The notes: generated by a model not told the origin, from the letters alone. Shown: positions 1 through 11,616, counted from the stretch's first letter. The stretch: 64,000 bases of DNA from Cylindrodendrum hubeiense (GCA_014621425.1 JAANBB010000221.1:1-64000), one strand, 5' to 3'. Translations and numbers: made by a program.

Positions 1-321
1 GATTTGGAGAAGGTGGGCGTGGGCGAGGTGCCCGAGAGCGTACGGGAGCAGCGGCGGCGGGTGGTCGAGGCTAACGGCGGCCGCGTTGACGACGTCGAGT
101 TTACATTCCGGGGCGGCGGTGTGGCTAAGACGATGGGCGAGGCGACGCTACGAAACCGGATTAAGAGCCATCCGGACGTCGGCGAGCGGTGGTACCCAGA
201 CATCCTCGCGGCGATTCGTGAGGAGCAGGCGCAGGCGCAGGCGCAGGCGAAGAAGCAGACGAGTGCGCCAGTGGGAGCACCGGTTGCGGTGCCCCCAGCG
301 GCAGCGGTGGAGGCTCACTGA
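1..321 (+). CDS. C-terminal fragment of an unrecognised protein (5' end outside window)
   Basis: An open frame runs from the first base of the window to a TGA at 319-321 and gives about 106 residues. The window edge cuts it, so the start and any upstream exons are missing. It includes a glycine-rich patch (FRGGGVAKTMGEA) followed by a stretch with WYPDILAAIREE, which looks like the end of a folded domain. The last 35 residues are low-complexity: a run of Gln-Ala pairs (from GCAGGC repeats near 225-250), then a Pro/Ala/Val tail. Codon use resembles the other genes here. I do not recognise the family. It converges on the zinc-finger gene to its right, with about 240 bp between the two stop codons. 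That it is a real gene end is likely; its function is unknown. Confidence 0.6.
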   Translation, partial: DLEKVGVGEVPESVREQRRRVVEANGGRVDDVEFTFRGGGVAKTMGEATLRNRIKSHPDVGERWYPDILAAIREEQAQAQAQAKKQTSAPVGAPVAVPPAAAVEAH

Positions 322-562
322 TCAAAAGACATGTCTATCGTGGTGTGGAGGTTTAGGACCTGGAGGCAGATCTAAAAAGAACTCGCGTAAATCAAAAACC
401 AGAGAGCGAAAAGGACCGTATAAATCATCCATCATGAGCCCGTCAACGGCAACCTCACACCAACCACCATGCCCTCACAAGGACGCCTCGCTGAATGCTC
501 ACACTCTCCCGCTACGCCATCATCGCCATCTTTTTTGCTGAAAGTTTTGCAGGTAGAATCAT

Positions 563-981
563 CTACTGCTCGAACGACGGGAAGCACTCCTCGAGGGTCT
601 TGCTGTGCTTGTTGCTGGCGTGTTCGGTCAGACTGCGAGAGAGGATCCAGTGTTAGTTCGACGATCAGGATAAGGGAATGCTGGAGTGGATTGGAGGGGC
701 ACGAACGCGGGGGCCTTTGTCGTCTTGAGGAAGGTCGACTTGCAGATCTGGCACTGAATGTCGCAGGCCTGCTTGTTCTATTCGGCATTGTCAGCATGCG
801 AGACACAGAGAGAGAGGCAGCGGAGAGGGACAATCAACTTACCACCTTGAGCTGCGACTTGGCAACCTTGTCGCCGTTCTTCTGGTTGCGATCACGCTTC
901 TGCTGAGCCTTGGCGCCCTGGAACAAGTTGGTCAGCATACCAGAAAGCCCAGAGGACCGCAGAGTCCCATACGTTACCCAT
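563..981 (-). CDS. Small zinc-finger protein, At2g23090/zf-met2 (DUF1909) family
   Basis: Spliced model: complement of 563-632, 707-777, 843-917 and 973-981, giving 74 residues. The first exon codes only Met-Gly-Asn. The three introns have donors GTATGG, GTAAGT and GTTCGT, and each ends in AG. The protein starts MGNGAKAQQKRDRN, a basic N-terminus typical of the 4F5/SERF-like part of this family. A single C2H2-type finger follows: CQICKSTF, with the paired histidines in LTEHASNKHSKTLEECFP. The length matches the family (70 to 80 residues in fungi, plants and animals). The family is widely conserved, probably nuclear or nucleic-acid-associated, and its exact role is unsettled. The splice chain is supported because every exon continues the family sequence in frame. 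The GTTCGT donor is unusual but is the only one that restores the frame. Confidence 0.88.
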
Positions 982-2979
982 GGTTGCGATTTAGGAGGAG
1001 GATGAGGTGTTTGAGGGTGTTTTTTTTGGTCAGATTTCTGAATGCCGAAGATTGATCTTGAGCGATTGGCGGCGGTTGGGTCAAAGAAAACGGAAAACGG
1101 ACGGGCTACCATTCGCCGGGCCATATCGGTGGGTCCAGGGTCCAAAAGAGCCACACAGTGCGATGGTGCCTAAAGAGGTAGCCTTCTTTTCAGGATCTGA
1201 ACGAGAGTGACATGACAGATGTTAGGTAGGTAAAGTCGATGTCGTTGCGCTGGATCTTTTCATTTATCCATTAGTTGGTGTCCATTCAAATTCCGGAACT
1301 CTAGTCCCGAAACCCGTAGCACAGAAATGACACCTGGAGGATGATTGAGATATCACCTACGAATGGCAATCCATACGAACTGGTTTCACCCACCCTCACA
1401 TGTGTTTCTCTTGCTCACTCATTCATTCCCTCCCCGATACGCAGATCAGATATGAGGCCACCCGCCAGGTTGCAATTGATCGATCGTCTTGCTACTTGCT
1501 AGGGCTCCAGTTCTTCGAATTACTCTACCGTCAACAATGTCTGAGGAAAAAGAAAGAAAAAAAGGAAAGGCCGCACTAAACTGAGTATCGGTCTCGTGAA
1601 CATTATTCATTACCTACCTAGGAAGGTAGGTGCCTAGTTACTTACCTATACCATTATGTTTAGGCTTAGGTGGTTGTTGATAGAGGAGTACACTGCGGAC
1701 AGTGCATTTACTGTGTCTAATTTTTCTCGAACATTTCGGTACGTACCCTTTTCTTCAGATTCCACATTCGCAACATCTTCTGAGGTCAGGAGTGTTCGAG
1801 AAGGCGTCCTTGATTCATTTGCATCCAGAGCGCATGTATTCGTAACTGTTAGAAAATGACATCCAACAGTCTCACATTCTCCACAACTTCTTGGGCCGGT
1901 GGAATGACTTTGCGCAGTTCGGCGTTGCTTTACTTGGGAGCCATCTAGCACCATTGGCATTGGCATGTGTGGGAAATACTGATCTCTCGCTCCTTCCGTC
2001 TCTTCGGCTTCATCTCTTCCTACGGCTACGGAGTATTCCTCAAAATGATCGCGCTTGACCGATGCATGGCTGTGGATCTGTGGATATTCACAACGCAATG
2101 CGACTAACAACTAGCATGGCTAAACTCACATCGGTGTTGATTCCTCGTGCTCCATACTGGAAGCGCTAATGCAGGCTCTATAATAGAACTAGACCATGGC
2201 GGTATTTGGTAATTGTCTTAAACATCCGGAAACATGATAGATTGTCATGCCCTGGAAGGACAGTCACAAAGATCCCCACCCCCCATAGAAGTTACAGCAC
2301 ACATGGAAAGTGAACAGTATCCCTACCCTTGGAGGCTTGGTCCTCGGCTTGTCACCAATGAGTGCTGTGTCTATAGATTCTGCCACGCAAACCATGTCAT
2401 TTCGAGGATGCGGTCTCTATCATGACGTTCTGTGGTACAGCTCTATCCTAGGACATCTATTTTTTTGTATTCAATTTCTTGGTAGAAATTTTGTCACCTG
2501 TAGAATTGAGCTTTTTTTTTCTGTCCCCAGCCTGATTCCAACAGGAAAGTGTTGTGTGGTCGTCCCGTCTATTGGTGGTGGGCAAACCGCCAGCCGATCG
2601 CGTGCCGCGTGATTGGCAATGTCGCGTCGCAGGCAAACCACGACTAAACTCAACCTCTCAACGTTTAATTCTTCCTCATCCATCCGCGATACCTCGACCT
2701 ACCAATTCCACTATCAACCACGCCTCTGGGGAATTCTTTCTCTATCGATTTCTCCGATTTTCTCCTCCAGCCTCAGCTTCCTCGTTGCGCATTTGCACGA
2801 CAATTTCCTCCCTCCCTCGTTACTTCGAGCATCCCGCTGTGCATCCCGCTGTGCATCTCTTCCTGCGCTTCTGGCCTGGTTTGAGGCCGCTACTGTACTA
2901 AGGATTGTTTGAATAGAACCTCAGCTACACCACTCTGCACTCTATCAGTACCGGTCCACAAGTGACCAAATAACACGGC
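982..2979. other. Intergenic region, divergent promoters; no supported gene
   Basis: This is the region between the zinc-finger gene (leftward) and the helix-hairpin-helix gene (rightward). It holds only short open frames with no family resemblance. Near 1610-1650 there is a dense cluster of TACCTACC/GGTAGGT words, and GTTAGGTAGGTA occurs near 1219-1230; similar words recur elsewhere in the window. Bases 2600-2979 are C/T-rich and probably include the 5' leader of the next gene. A short direct repeat (GCATCCCGCTGT twice) lies near 2840-2862. Confidence 0.6.
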
Positions 2980-4050
2980 ATGGCTTCAACATCGAGCATT
3001 GCCCAGGCAGACAAGATCACCAAGGATGAGTTTGCAAGTCTTCTCAGCCAGTATCCCAATATTATCAAACATATCTCAGAGTCTAAGGGCGGTCAGTCAT
3101 ACCTGAAGCACCATACTTTACTATATCGAAGTTGCTAACGCAGACACCACAGCCAAGGATGGTCAGAAGACGCTACAGGAACTGGACGACTATCGATATG
3201 ACGAGGCATTGAAGACATTTTCCACAGTCAAGCCGCAACATCCAATGGATCTCGACGACGTCAAACTACTTGTTGAGTGGAAATTGTAAGTTTGCACCTC
3301 TTCGATGTGAACAACCCTAGCCCATACATCATCCCCGTAATCCATTGTGAACAGTTTCGTCATGTCACCACTCCCTAGATTCCTAGCTATCCCCAAGACC
3401 AGGGAAATCCCACTTATATTCCCGAATAATGAACTTGCTTATGGATGGTCTAACACATGATTAGGCGGCATGGAAAGTTCCGACCGACGTTGATGAAACT
3501 TGTTACCTCCAATGACCCAGCCGTCGCCAAGGATATAATCCAACAGGCGCTCGATGGCTACCGGAAGGATTCCAATGCGCAAGTGGCTCTCGACATCTTG
3601 ACGAAGCTCAGGGGTATCGGACCCGCAACCGCATCTCTGTTGTTGACCGTCCATGACCCAGACCAGGTCATTTTCTTCTCAGACGAGGCATTCTACTGGC
3701 TGTGCTGTGACGGGAAGAAGAGCCCTATCAAGTACAACGCAAAGGAGTACCGCGCATTGCGTGACAGCGCCCAGGACCTGTCCGCGAGACTTGGCGTGTC
3801 TGCGACAGATGTCGAGAAGGTCGCCTATGTACTCATGAAGCAGCCAGAGCAGTCAAAGAAGCCAGAGCAGTCAAAGCAGCCAGAGAAACTAAAGCAGCCG
3901 AAGACGGTGAAAAAGGCGGCGCCGTCAAAGGAGGCAAAGAAAAGCACCAACAACCCACCAACGAAGCGGAAACTCGATTCTGAGTCGGGTCAGACGGAGG
4001 CTATTGCGCCGACGACCACCCTTCGACGATCAAAGAGAACGAGAGCTTAG
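2980..4050 (+). CDS. Conserved fungal protein with a helix-hairpin-helix motif, function unknown
   Basis: Spliced model: 2980-3091, 3153-3285 and 3465-4050, giving 276 residues. Introns are 61 bp and 179 bp with GTCAGT and GTAAGT donors, and both junctions keep frame (phase 1 and phase 2). The start ATG begins MASTSSIAQADKITKDEF. The middle of the protein has a clear helix-hairpin-helix signature, LRGIGPATASLLL, followed about 15 residues later by FFSDEAFYWL. That order resembles HhH DNA glycosylases, where an aspartate follows the HhH. I see no iron-sulphur cysteine cluster and no helicase or nuclease motif. The C-terminal 70 residues are a Lys/Pro/Gln-rich tail with PEQSK repeats, ending RRSKRTRA, which suggests nuclear localisation. 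No established family name comes to mind. DNA binding is an inference from the HhH only. Confidence 0.82.
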
Positions 4051-4590
4051 CTGCCCGGCGAACCAACCATGTCATGGGTACATGTGCTTTGGACAACGGA
4101 CATGGTGGAATCTTGGGTATTTTATCATTGAGTATGGTGCACAGATCCGCCAATGGGGGCAATATCAATTGCTTCAAATCCCGAAGAAAATGTCCCATTG
4201 GGACGGGGAAACTCAAACGTATGCCGACCCCGGCTTGGCGGCCCGCGATAGCGACAAACATCCGAAGAATAGGCACTCCGACCGAAGAATTACCGTGAGA
4301 TAACTCTACGACAGGGCTGAGAGGACGTGACGATAACAAATGTAAACGCAAGCTATCCAGAACATCGCATGAGTTCCTGGGGGGCGGTAAAGCCGGGTTG
4401 AAAGCGACACATACCACGCATCCTTAACGCAATCATCCCCGCTTTCGGCATCATGAGAAAAAGCTTCGCAGTTCACCGCCGACCTGTCCTGCTTCAGTTC
4501 TCGTACATACCTTGTACATACCTTGATTCAAAGAGGGTAGCGCCTTGGCGTTGATCTACTCTACCATCGGCCTCTTTCCATACCCTCGCC
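4051..4590. other. Intergenic spacer; no gene seen
   Basis: A 540 bp gap between two genes on the plus strand. It should hold the 3' end of the upstream transcript and the promoter of the DUF1479 gene. GTACATACCTTGTACATACCTTG near 4502-4524 is a short tandem duplication upstream of the next start. Nothing else is supported. Confidence 0.5.
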
Positions 4591-6030
4591 ATGTGGCCCT
4601 CACATCACGGCCATGGGCCAACAAGCAGCATGTTCGCCGGGATTACAGAGCCTATGCCTCTGCCTCAAAGGTTCGCAAAGGTGAAGGAAGGCCTGCTTGC
4701 TGGGAGGGAAACACAGATTGCCGCGTCATGGAAACGACTGCTCATCAAGTTGCAAGCCGAGATTGAGGTCATTGCAAGCGCAGGCCCCAGCATATTCCCC
4801 TCCATTGCCTTCGCAGACCTTCACGACACATCCAAGGCGGGGGACTTCTCATCCCAACTGAAGGAACGAGGCGTCGCTGTTATTCGAGGGGTCATCCCCC
4901 GGGATACAGCAGCGCAGTGGAAATCGGCGACGGACTCATACCTCGATGAAGACCCCCGCGCCCGTCGTCTCCCTACCCACGATCCGCACCTCTACGGAGT
5001 CTACTGGTCCCCGGCGCAGATCAAAGCCCGAGCCCATGACAACGTCCTCCTGGCCCAGCGCTTCCTTATGAACCTATGGCACTCATCTGATCCGGCCGCC
5101 CTCGTTAGCCCCAACTTTCCAATCAGCTATGCCGACCGGCTCCGCATTAGGAGCCCGGACGATGAAACCTGCTCACTGAGCGTCTATGTCGACGGCGGAA
5201 GCGTTGAGCGCTGGGAATCGGACGGATACGGCGTGGGAGCGACGTACCAACGCATCTGGGATGGTGACTGGGAGAACTACGATCCGTGGAATAGTAGCAC
5301 CCGGCTCAAGGTGACGAGTGATCTATACAACGGCGATGGTGTATGTGCCCTGTTCCGTATGTTCCAGGGCTGGCTCTCTCTCAGCGATCTCCCAGTCGGC
5401 GAGGGCACTCTCCTCCTATGTCCCATGGTCCGGTTGTCAACTGTCTACCTGCTTCTTCGGCCCTTCTTCTGCCCCATCAACGCCTCACCTGCGCATCCGG
5501 ACTTCCTTTCCCCGGACAACTGGAAGCTCGAGAATCCCACCTCCTCAGTCATCCAGGGCGCCTTGCCCTCGTATCCCCAGGAGCTCAACGTCGCCTTACA
5601 CCCACACTTGCAGCTCGCCCGCAGTATGGTCCACATCCCTTGCCTCGAGCCAGGTGACTACCTTGTCTGGCATTGCGATGCCGTCTACGCGCTCGACCGA
5701 CTGCGCCGCCCCGACCTCCCTGCGACAACCATCATGTATCTGCCGGCGTGCCCGCTGACGCAGACCAATGCCCTATACCTCTCCCGCCAGCGCAAGGCCT
5801 TTCTGCTCGGCCACCCGAGCCCGGATTTCGGTGGCGTCTTTGGTGAGAGCGCCCGCACAGGGAGTTCAGGCGTCCAGGAAGTGGGCGAAGCAGGTGGTGT
5901 CAACGGCCTTCGCGCAATGGGCCTATTGCCATGGGATGAAGATGAAGCGAGGGATGACACAGAGCAGGCAGTGTTAGAGGCGGCAAACGGTATATTGTTT
6001 CCGGAACAATATGACTTGGGAAGCTACTAA
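4591..6030 (+). CDS. DUF1479 family protein (YbiU-like, putative Fe(II)/2-oxoglutarate oxygenase fold)
   Basis: A single uninterrupted frame of 479 residues. The chosen ATG begins MWPSHHGHGP; a second in-frame ATG 14 codons later (MFAGITEP) is also possible. The core matches fungal and bacterial DUF1479 proteins: RGVIPRDTAAQW early on, then HDPHLYGVYWSPAQ, ADRLRIR, QRIWDGDWENYDPW and the late GDYLVWHCDAVYALD segment. In this cupin-like fold a histidine and an acidic residue near WHCD are candidate metal ligands. The family is related to phytanoyl-CoA-type dioxygenases, but the substrate is unknown. Length is close to fungal relatives (450 to 490). It has no signal peptide or membrane segment and is probably cytosolic. 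The neighbours give no pathway clue. Family assignment is confident; catalytic activity is inference. Confidence 0.9.
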   Translation: MWPSHHGHGPTSSMFAGITEPMPLPQRFAKVKEGLLAGRETQIAASWKRLLIKLQAEIEVIASAGPSIFPSIAFADLHDTSKAGDFSSQLKERGVAVIRGVIPRDTAAQWKSATDSYLDEDPRARRLPTHDPHLYGVYWSPAQIKARAHDNVLLAQRFLMNLWHSSDPAALVSPNFPISYADRLRIRSPDDETCSLSVYVDGGSVERWESDGYGVGATYQRIWDGDWENYDPWNSSTRLKVTSDLYNGDGVCALFRMFQGWLSLSDLPVGEGTLLLCPMVRLSTVYLLLRPFFCPINASPAHPDFLSPDNWKLENPTSSVIQGALPSYPQELNVALHPHLQLARSMVHIPCLEPGDYLVWHCDAVYALDRLRRPDLPATTIMYLPACPLTQTNALYLSRQRKAFLLGHPSPDFGGVFGESARTGSSGVQEVGEAGGVNGLRAMGLLPWDEDEARDDTEQAVLEAANGILFPEQYDLGSY

Positions 6031-6434
6031 TTACTGGGCTGTTAAATTGTACTGAAAAGATTGTATCATCCAGGTGGAGTTAAAAGTAAGGGCCATGAGT
6101 TGCTCGAAGGGAAGAAGGGAACCAAGCAATGCAGTATACCCAATCAGGTCGCTTCAAGATTTAAAAGCATATAATAAAGTCATACATGTCCTATACAGAC
6201 ATCCTTGAAGATCGTATTGATCTGCTTTTGCTACACTGTGCCATTCCTTGACCTTGAATGTTACACTCCTCCCTTTTATTCCTTGCACTTTCTAGTGCCG
6301 TTATCCCTCCGCACCTGAGATATCCATATCTCCCCTCTCCCTCTCTCCCTCTTCACATCATGACCGACTGGTCGGTTCCAATGTTTTGTTCCACATGGAA
6401 CTTTCAATCATTTTAATCCCATCCGGGACACGTT
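6031..6434. other. Convergent 3' regions; no gene
   Basis: Bases between the stop codons of the DUF1479 gene (plus) and the BAP31-like gene (minus). The sequence is AT- and C/T-rich, as expected for 3' untranslated regions. Nothing else is seen. Confidence 0.5.
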
Positions 6435-7256
6435 TTATTTAGCCTTCTTGCCCTCGCCATCCTCCTGGGTGGCAGAGTACCTGTCGCTAAGCTCGTCGTA
6501 GCTCTTGTGAAGCTGCTGGCTCTGCTTCTTAAGAGTCTGGAGGTCCAGGTCCTTGAGCTCGAGTTCCTTCTTAAGGGCGGCAACCTGCTCGCTATCCTTG
6601 GTGTTCTTGTTGGCGCTCTCATAATCACGGACCTTATCCTCGAGACGCAGGACGTCGACGATCATGACGTAGGTGCGGTTCAGGATGAGGGAGAGGAAGA
6701 GGGTGAACCCGCAGAGGTACATGTTGCGCTGCGAGTAGAACTTGCGAGCCTGGACTTCGAGGCGCTCGTGGCCCATGACACCGACACTACAGAAAGAAAC
6801 AAACATTAGTAAATGCAACGTCGTGGTTTGATGGGATTGATGAGAGATTGGAGCGTTTGAAGGGCTATGACGTACCCTCCCTGTTTGCCCTTTTCCGTGG
6901 CGGCCGCGAGCTCAAGTTGGACGCGGTAGACGCGGTTGACACTGTCAATGAAGAGAATGAGAATGAAGATGAAGGTAATCTTCATCCAATATTGGATCTT
7001 GGCGACAACTGGGTTCTCGGAGATGAAGCTATTCCCACCAAGTTAGCTCTGACGTCGGTTTAGCGGGGGAGGGGCAGCACGCACGTGAAGATCTTGCGCT
7101 TGACGTTGAAGGGCAGCGGGACGATCAGGAGCATGAACAGCGCCATCTCGAAGACGAGGAGAAGAAAGACCTGTTGTCGCATAGTCAGCGCCTGCCTGGA
7201 GTTTCGCAGCTCTGGACAGCGGGGGAGCAACGCACGAGGGTGTAGTAGAGCGTCAT
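6435..7256 (-). CDS. BAP31/Yet-type ER membrane protein
   Basis: Spliced model: complement of 6435-6786, 6876-7028, 7085-7170 and 7236-7256, giving 203 residues. The first exon codes MTLYYTL. The protein matches BCAP31/BCAP29 and yeast Yet1/Yet3: three hydrophobic segments near residues 5-23 (FLLLVFEMALFMLLIVPLP), 48-63 (KITFIFILILFIDSV) and 105-120 (FTLFLSLILNRTYVMI), with YRVQLELA in between. A C-terminal coiled coil follows (LKKELELKDLDLQTLKKQ). The C-terminus is KKAK, a di-lysine KKxx ER-retrieval signal, as in mammalian BAP31. Known family roles are ER export and quality control of membrane proteins; yeast Yet proteins associate with the translocon. All three introns are short and phase-consistent. 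The stop is about 400 bp from that of the convergent DUF1479 gene. Confidence 0.95.
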
Positions 7257-7984
7257 GTTGACGGTTGGGAGAGGCCTCAAGGTGCCCGCTTCGAAACAAC
7301 AAAGAAGTACGGTAGTGACAAGCTTGGAAAAGACGCAAAGTCGAGGGGATGAGTTTGATGCGAACGAGATGCAGTTCGTGGGAAGCTCCTGGTTTTGTAT
7401 CCGTCAGGTCGGTAGGGGCGGCAACGTGTTGGAAGCGGAAGAAAAGGTGGTCAGTTGCCTGGCCGAGCTGTCGTGCGTTTCGTGGCAGAAAGCTGCTTCC
7501 GTCTTGTCGAATCGAGTCGACAACGTCATCGCCCACTGTGGCTGTGGCCTGGCGGCGACTTGCCGAGTGGGGCTGGGGCCAGTACGTACCGGGCTTGCCG
7601 GTGTGCCAATCCTGCCGTGCATATCTTCTGTGGCTTGTGCTGTAAACCTGAGTTTGTGCGTGCAGCACGGCACAGAGTTATGAATATCAACACCATCGCC
7701 TCTTATCACCGCGGTCGAGTTACCTGCCATCAAGGGACAGTCTGTCACCGTCATCCTAATCTTAAATCCAGTTATATTGTCACTCATCCCGTATTGAATC
7801 TCTGACTCACAAACAAGTGACAAATGCAAAAACACTTATACACACATGTTGAATCTGTCGACCCCCAGCCACCTGCCAATGCAATAATACCTTGCCCAAT
7901 GTCCACCCCAGTTTCGCCATCCTTGCTGCACAAGACCCGAAAGGCCATCTCCCAATTATCTATCTTACAGTCCATTATAGGCCC
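7257..7984. other. Intergenic: BAP31 promoter and KMT6 3' region
   Basis: A 728 bp gap between two minus-strand genes. Short open frames on both strands have no family resemblance and unlike composition. I see no RNA gene or repeat. Confidence 0.5.
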
Positions 7985-10900
7985 TCATTGACTCCCCCCA
8001 ACCGCCACCCACTGATCCTCCTCCCTAAACTTTGCAGGCGGTCGTCGGTTTCTCATCCCCCGATCTAGGCGCTGTCGAACCATGACATCCTCTTCCTCTT
8101 CCTCATCATACTGATCTCCAATGGAGCGTTGCATGGATTCATCTGCCGCATCTTCGCTGTCGTCAATTTCTTCGGCGCTGGCTCGAGACGGCTGTAGTGG
8201 CTGGAAAGTGCTCACTGTCACAGGTCCCAGCTCAGGGCTAACAACCTCGATTTGTTCAGGGACCTCGGTTTTTGGCTGCTCATACGTAGGGACTGAAGGA
8301 GTAGCATGCACCATCGCAGCAGCAGACTTCGGCCCCAGGCGCGGGTACTTTCTAGGCCTGCCACTCCCGGGTCTAGCTCCGCCTCGTTTACCCCGAGTCT
8401 TGGGCTCGCCACGAACACTTCCCGTCTGCTCCGAGGCTTCGCCCTTCACTGGTTGTTGGCGTGTTCGTTTGCGAAGTCTCGTCGGTGGTTTTGTCAATGG
8501 CTCGTCCGAATCAATCGTCTCCGGCGACTGCGACTCATCATAAGAGGCGGTTGCGTCTGTACCGGTCGGGTGGTATTCTTCCTCTTCAGAGTCGTCTCGC
8601 ATTCCTCGCTTGCGCTTACGACCTGTTTTCGATGTATCTTCCAACGCATGCTCGTTGAGCATTGGTTTAGTCTCCACTTCGGGATCCCGAGGCACCGCTG
8701 GAAGAATCGCCTTGGGCTTCCCAGGCTTCTTCTTGTCTGCCTTGGGCGCCTTTCTAGCGACTCCCCCGGTATTTTCAGGGCGTGACCGACGCCCTCTCTT
8801 CTTGACCTGCTCTGATTTTCCTCCCGCCTTATGGTCGAGGAGCTTCTTCGTCAGGTTAGGGAAGTTCTCGCCGTAATTGAAAAACAGCTCTTCGCCAGCT
8901 TCGATGTCACGCATCGCTGTGAATTTGATCCGGTATTCGCCATTGACGTAGAGGATTCGAGGCGTTATGTTGCATCCGCGCTTGTCGCTTTCTGAAGCGT
9001 GGTTTATGTATCGACTCAAGTTGCCGTATATGGCTGCGTCGACCCAAATACCCTCGTTCTCCAATAGAGTAAACACATACGAGATGTTGGACTCCTCGTC
9101 AAAGACATCTCCTCGTCTGGCTTCTCTTCGAACACCCTCGTCGTGGCTAATGAGTTCTCCAACATACTCAATGATAAAATCATCCTGGGCGATGTCCTGG
9201 GCCGTGTATAGGCCATATCCCACTCCTTCGAGCTGGCTCTGGCCCAAAAGCAGGGCCTTGGGTGCCCCGCGCTGTAAGGCGCAGTTCTGACAACCGGTGG
9301 AATGCAGAGTTTCGTCTTCAGCATTCTCCGGGTCGGCTCGTTCGAAGGCACCACAAGTGCCACAGAGCTCTGGATCACACTCGCGATTCAACTGCACGCA
9401 TATGCAAGGCCTATCCTTCTGCTTTGAAAAACAGTTCTTTCCTTGTGAATGGCACGCACAGCCGGTGAATTTGTATGCACAAGTCTCCACTGAGCAGCCA
9501 CAGAATTTCTCGCAGAGCACGCCCTGTTGGACACACGTGCAACTGTCAAGAGTACATGGCCCATCATGGGAGCACGGCTCAAATAGTTCCCGTCGCTGGT
9601 GCTCATGGCTGGCAGTGTGGTCTTGCCAGTCGCCAATGAGCGTTTTCTTAAACCGGTCATACCACGAAACAGTTCTGATTAGCTGTTTGCTGGCGGGTTG
9701 AGGCTGTGGTAGTGAGATTTGCAGCAACTCGTATTCCCGGAAAACGTCGTAACAGTCGCGATCGAGGAAATCCGCTACCAGACACATCGGGTCCCGCTTT
9801 ACTTTGCTGCGTTCTGCCGTGACTAGTATAGATCGTAAGACGACATGTTCATCCTCCGACCATGGAAGGCGCCTAACATCCTTGGGTGGAGAATTGAACA
9901 TGTGATAGCAACTGCGGTTGCAGGGTTTCGAGAGGTTCGCATGACCATTGACGAGACCATCACCATCGACGGGGACACGTCTTCTCCGTTTTAATGTATC
10001 CGAAAGACGGGAAATGATGGAAAATGTCCGCTTGCAATTCTGAGCATCATACTCGCCATGTTCACAGGAGTGGCTGTAGCAGATGAGACAACCCAGAATG
10101 CAATAAGTTCCCAAGTTGTATTCCGCCAGTTCATCTTCATTTTCATTTTGAGAACTGGAGTTGTCCTTGGCTGTTGGCTTCGAATCCATGATACTATCAA
10201 CAGACTCATCAAGCAAGAGCACATCGCGCAACTCAATCTGCTTCAGGTGGGGTTGGTCCTTGTGGAACACCAGATGGAAGGCTTCGGTAAACATCTCGGC
10301 TGCCTTGTTCGCTTCAGAGGAGGAGGCCGTGTCGACTTCGCGATGCGAATTCAGGATATCCGTCTTCTGACGAGGGGTAATAGCATCGTCGGGCTCTTGG
10401 CTAGCCATATATCGGATCAAAGTCGATTTGTTGCAGCCAGGAATTGCCAGCTTCTCTAGCCAGCCTTCGAGATAGAGGGAGACTGTCGCAGCATATTCTG
10501 ATCGGACCGTGAGAGAGACCTTGTCTTCTCGACTCATTGGCTTAAAGCCGGATTTCCGATCAATGTCTTCCAGCTCTTGCAGCCAAACATTGTATTTTGA
10601 CTCTTCCGAGCTCTCCAGGTCTCTCAGGTGAGGGACAAACGTCAGCATGGTGTTCGGGGTTAACATGTTCTTTTTGATTTCCACGTGGTGGAATCGATAC
10701 CGAGGAACACGCTCTTCATCAGTCTGGATGCACACAACGCCATGTCGTTCCTCACGACCATCTTTCTTGACTTTGCTGTGCTGTCTGTGTTGCTTATCTG
10801 GAATCAGTAAACGTGTTACGAGGAGGAGGGGTAAAGACTAGGTACCTTGAACTTGACTCTCATGCTTTCGTCGGGTTTTTCCACGACGGGTTTGGTGCTG

Positions 10901-11616
10901 AGGCTGGCGAAGAGGTCGGTTCCTGTGTGAACACGACGCTCAGTGGCCTCTGTCGAGTCGATGATGTAGGCCGCCAACTGGGCATGGCCATTTTTTATGT
11001 CTTGCCGAAAAGTATTCAGTGAGTCGACGATGCGACGAACACTCCAGTCAGATTTTCTGGGGGTTTGGACCGCCTTGGGGGTTGCATCTTGGGCAGGCTG
11101 GCGGGCTTTGACAGGATGGAGCTCCAAGGGCGGCGTTACTTGCTGTGAGCCGGTGCTAACCCCGACGCCTGACAGCCTGGCCATGTCGCGGGCATCGTCG
11201 GCGGCTGAAACCGCCGTGACCGAGGATGATGGCGCCCTGGATGTCGGGGTTGGGGCTTGCAACGGTAAGGGAATGAGGGTGTGAGCCTGGCTGATGATGG
11301 TGCCGCTGGGTCTTTTGATGGGAGGAGGGCTGATGGGGGGCCTGAGGGGGCCGCGATGGATGTGGGTGGTGGATGTGCGATCAAAACGATTCAGGTGAGG
11401 GAATAGGCCGGCTGCGGCCGTCGGCGACTCTTGCAGATGAGAGAAGTTCTCAGTTGGAAAGCCCTCGGAGTCACTCGAGGACCCCTGGGTCAAGTCGATG
11501 TCCACCACCATGGCTGATGTCGACGACGTCTCAGCAAGGTTTTCAGGATTGCCCCTCTCCTTCTCCAGTAGCCGCTTCAACCATTCTGCAAGGGGCGTGC
11601 TTGATGCCAGCGTCAA
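7985..11616 (-). CDS. KMT6: KMT6/EZH2-type histone H3K27 methyltransferase (PRC2 catalytic subunit)
   Basis: Spliced model: complement of 7985-10792 and 10846-11616, joined by a 53 bp intron (donor GTACCT, acceptor ATAAG), giving 1192 residues. The nearer AG would put a stop in frame, so the second AG was chosen. The N-terminal 250 residues are Ser/Pro-rich. A conserved core starts near VPRYRFHHVEIKKNML. A SANT-like region lies near residue 580 (WSEDEHVVLRSIL). The cysteine-rich CXC domain spans about 665-745, with repeated CxC and CxxxC spacing. The SET domain spans about 775-897, with EYVGELIS, RYINHASE and GEELFFNYGENF. The 290-residue tail after SET is basic and then acidic and contains an AT-hook-like GRPRKYPR. 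By family knowledge it trimethylates H3K27 with EED and SUZ12 partners and silences facultative heterochromatin. A further upstream exon cannot be excluded. Confidence 0.95.

Noticed and set aside
1646..2110. A 154-codon minus-strand frame in the first large intergenic region
   Set aside because: The start context, composition and lack of any motif do not support a gene; it also lies beside repeat-like GGTAGGT words.
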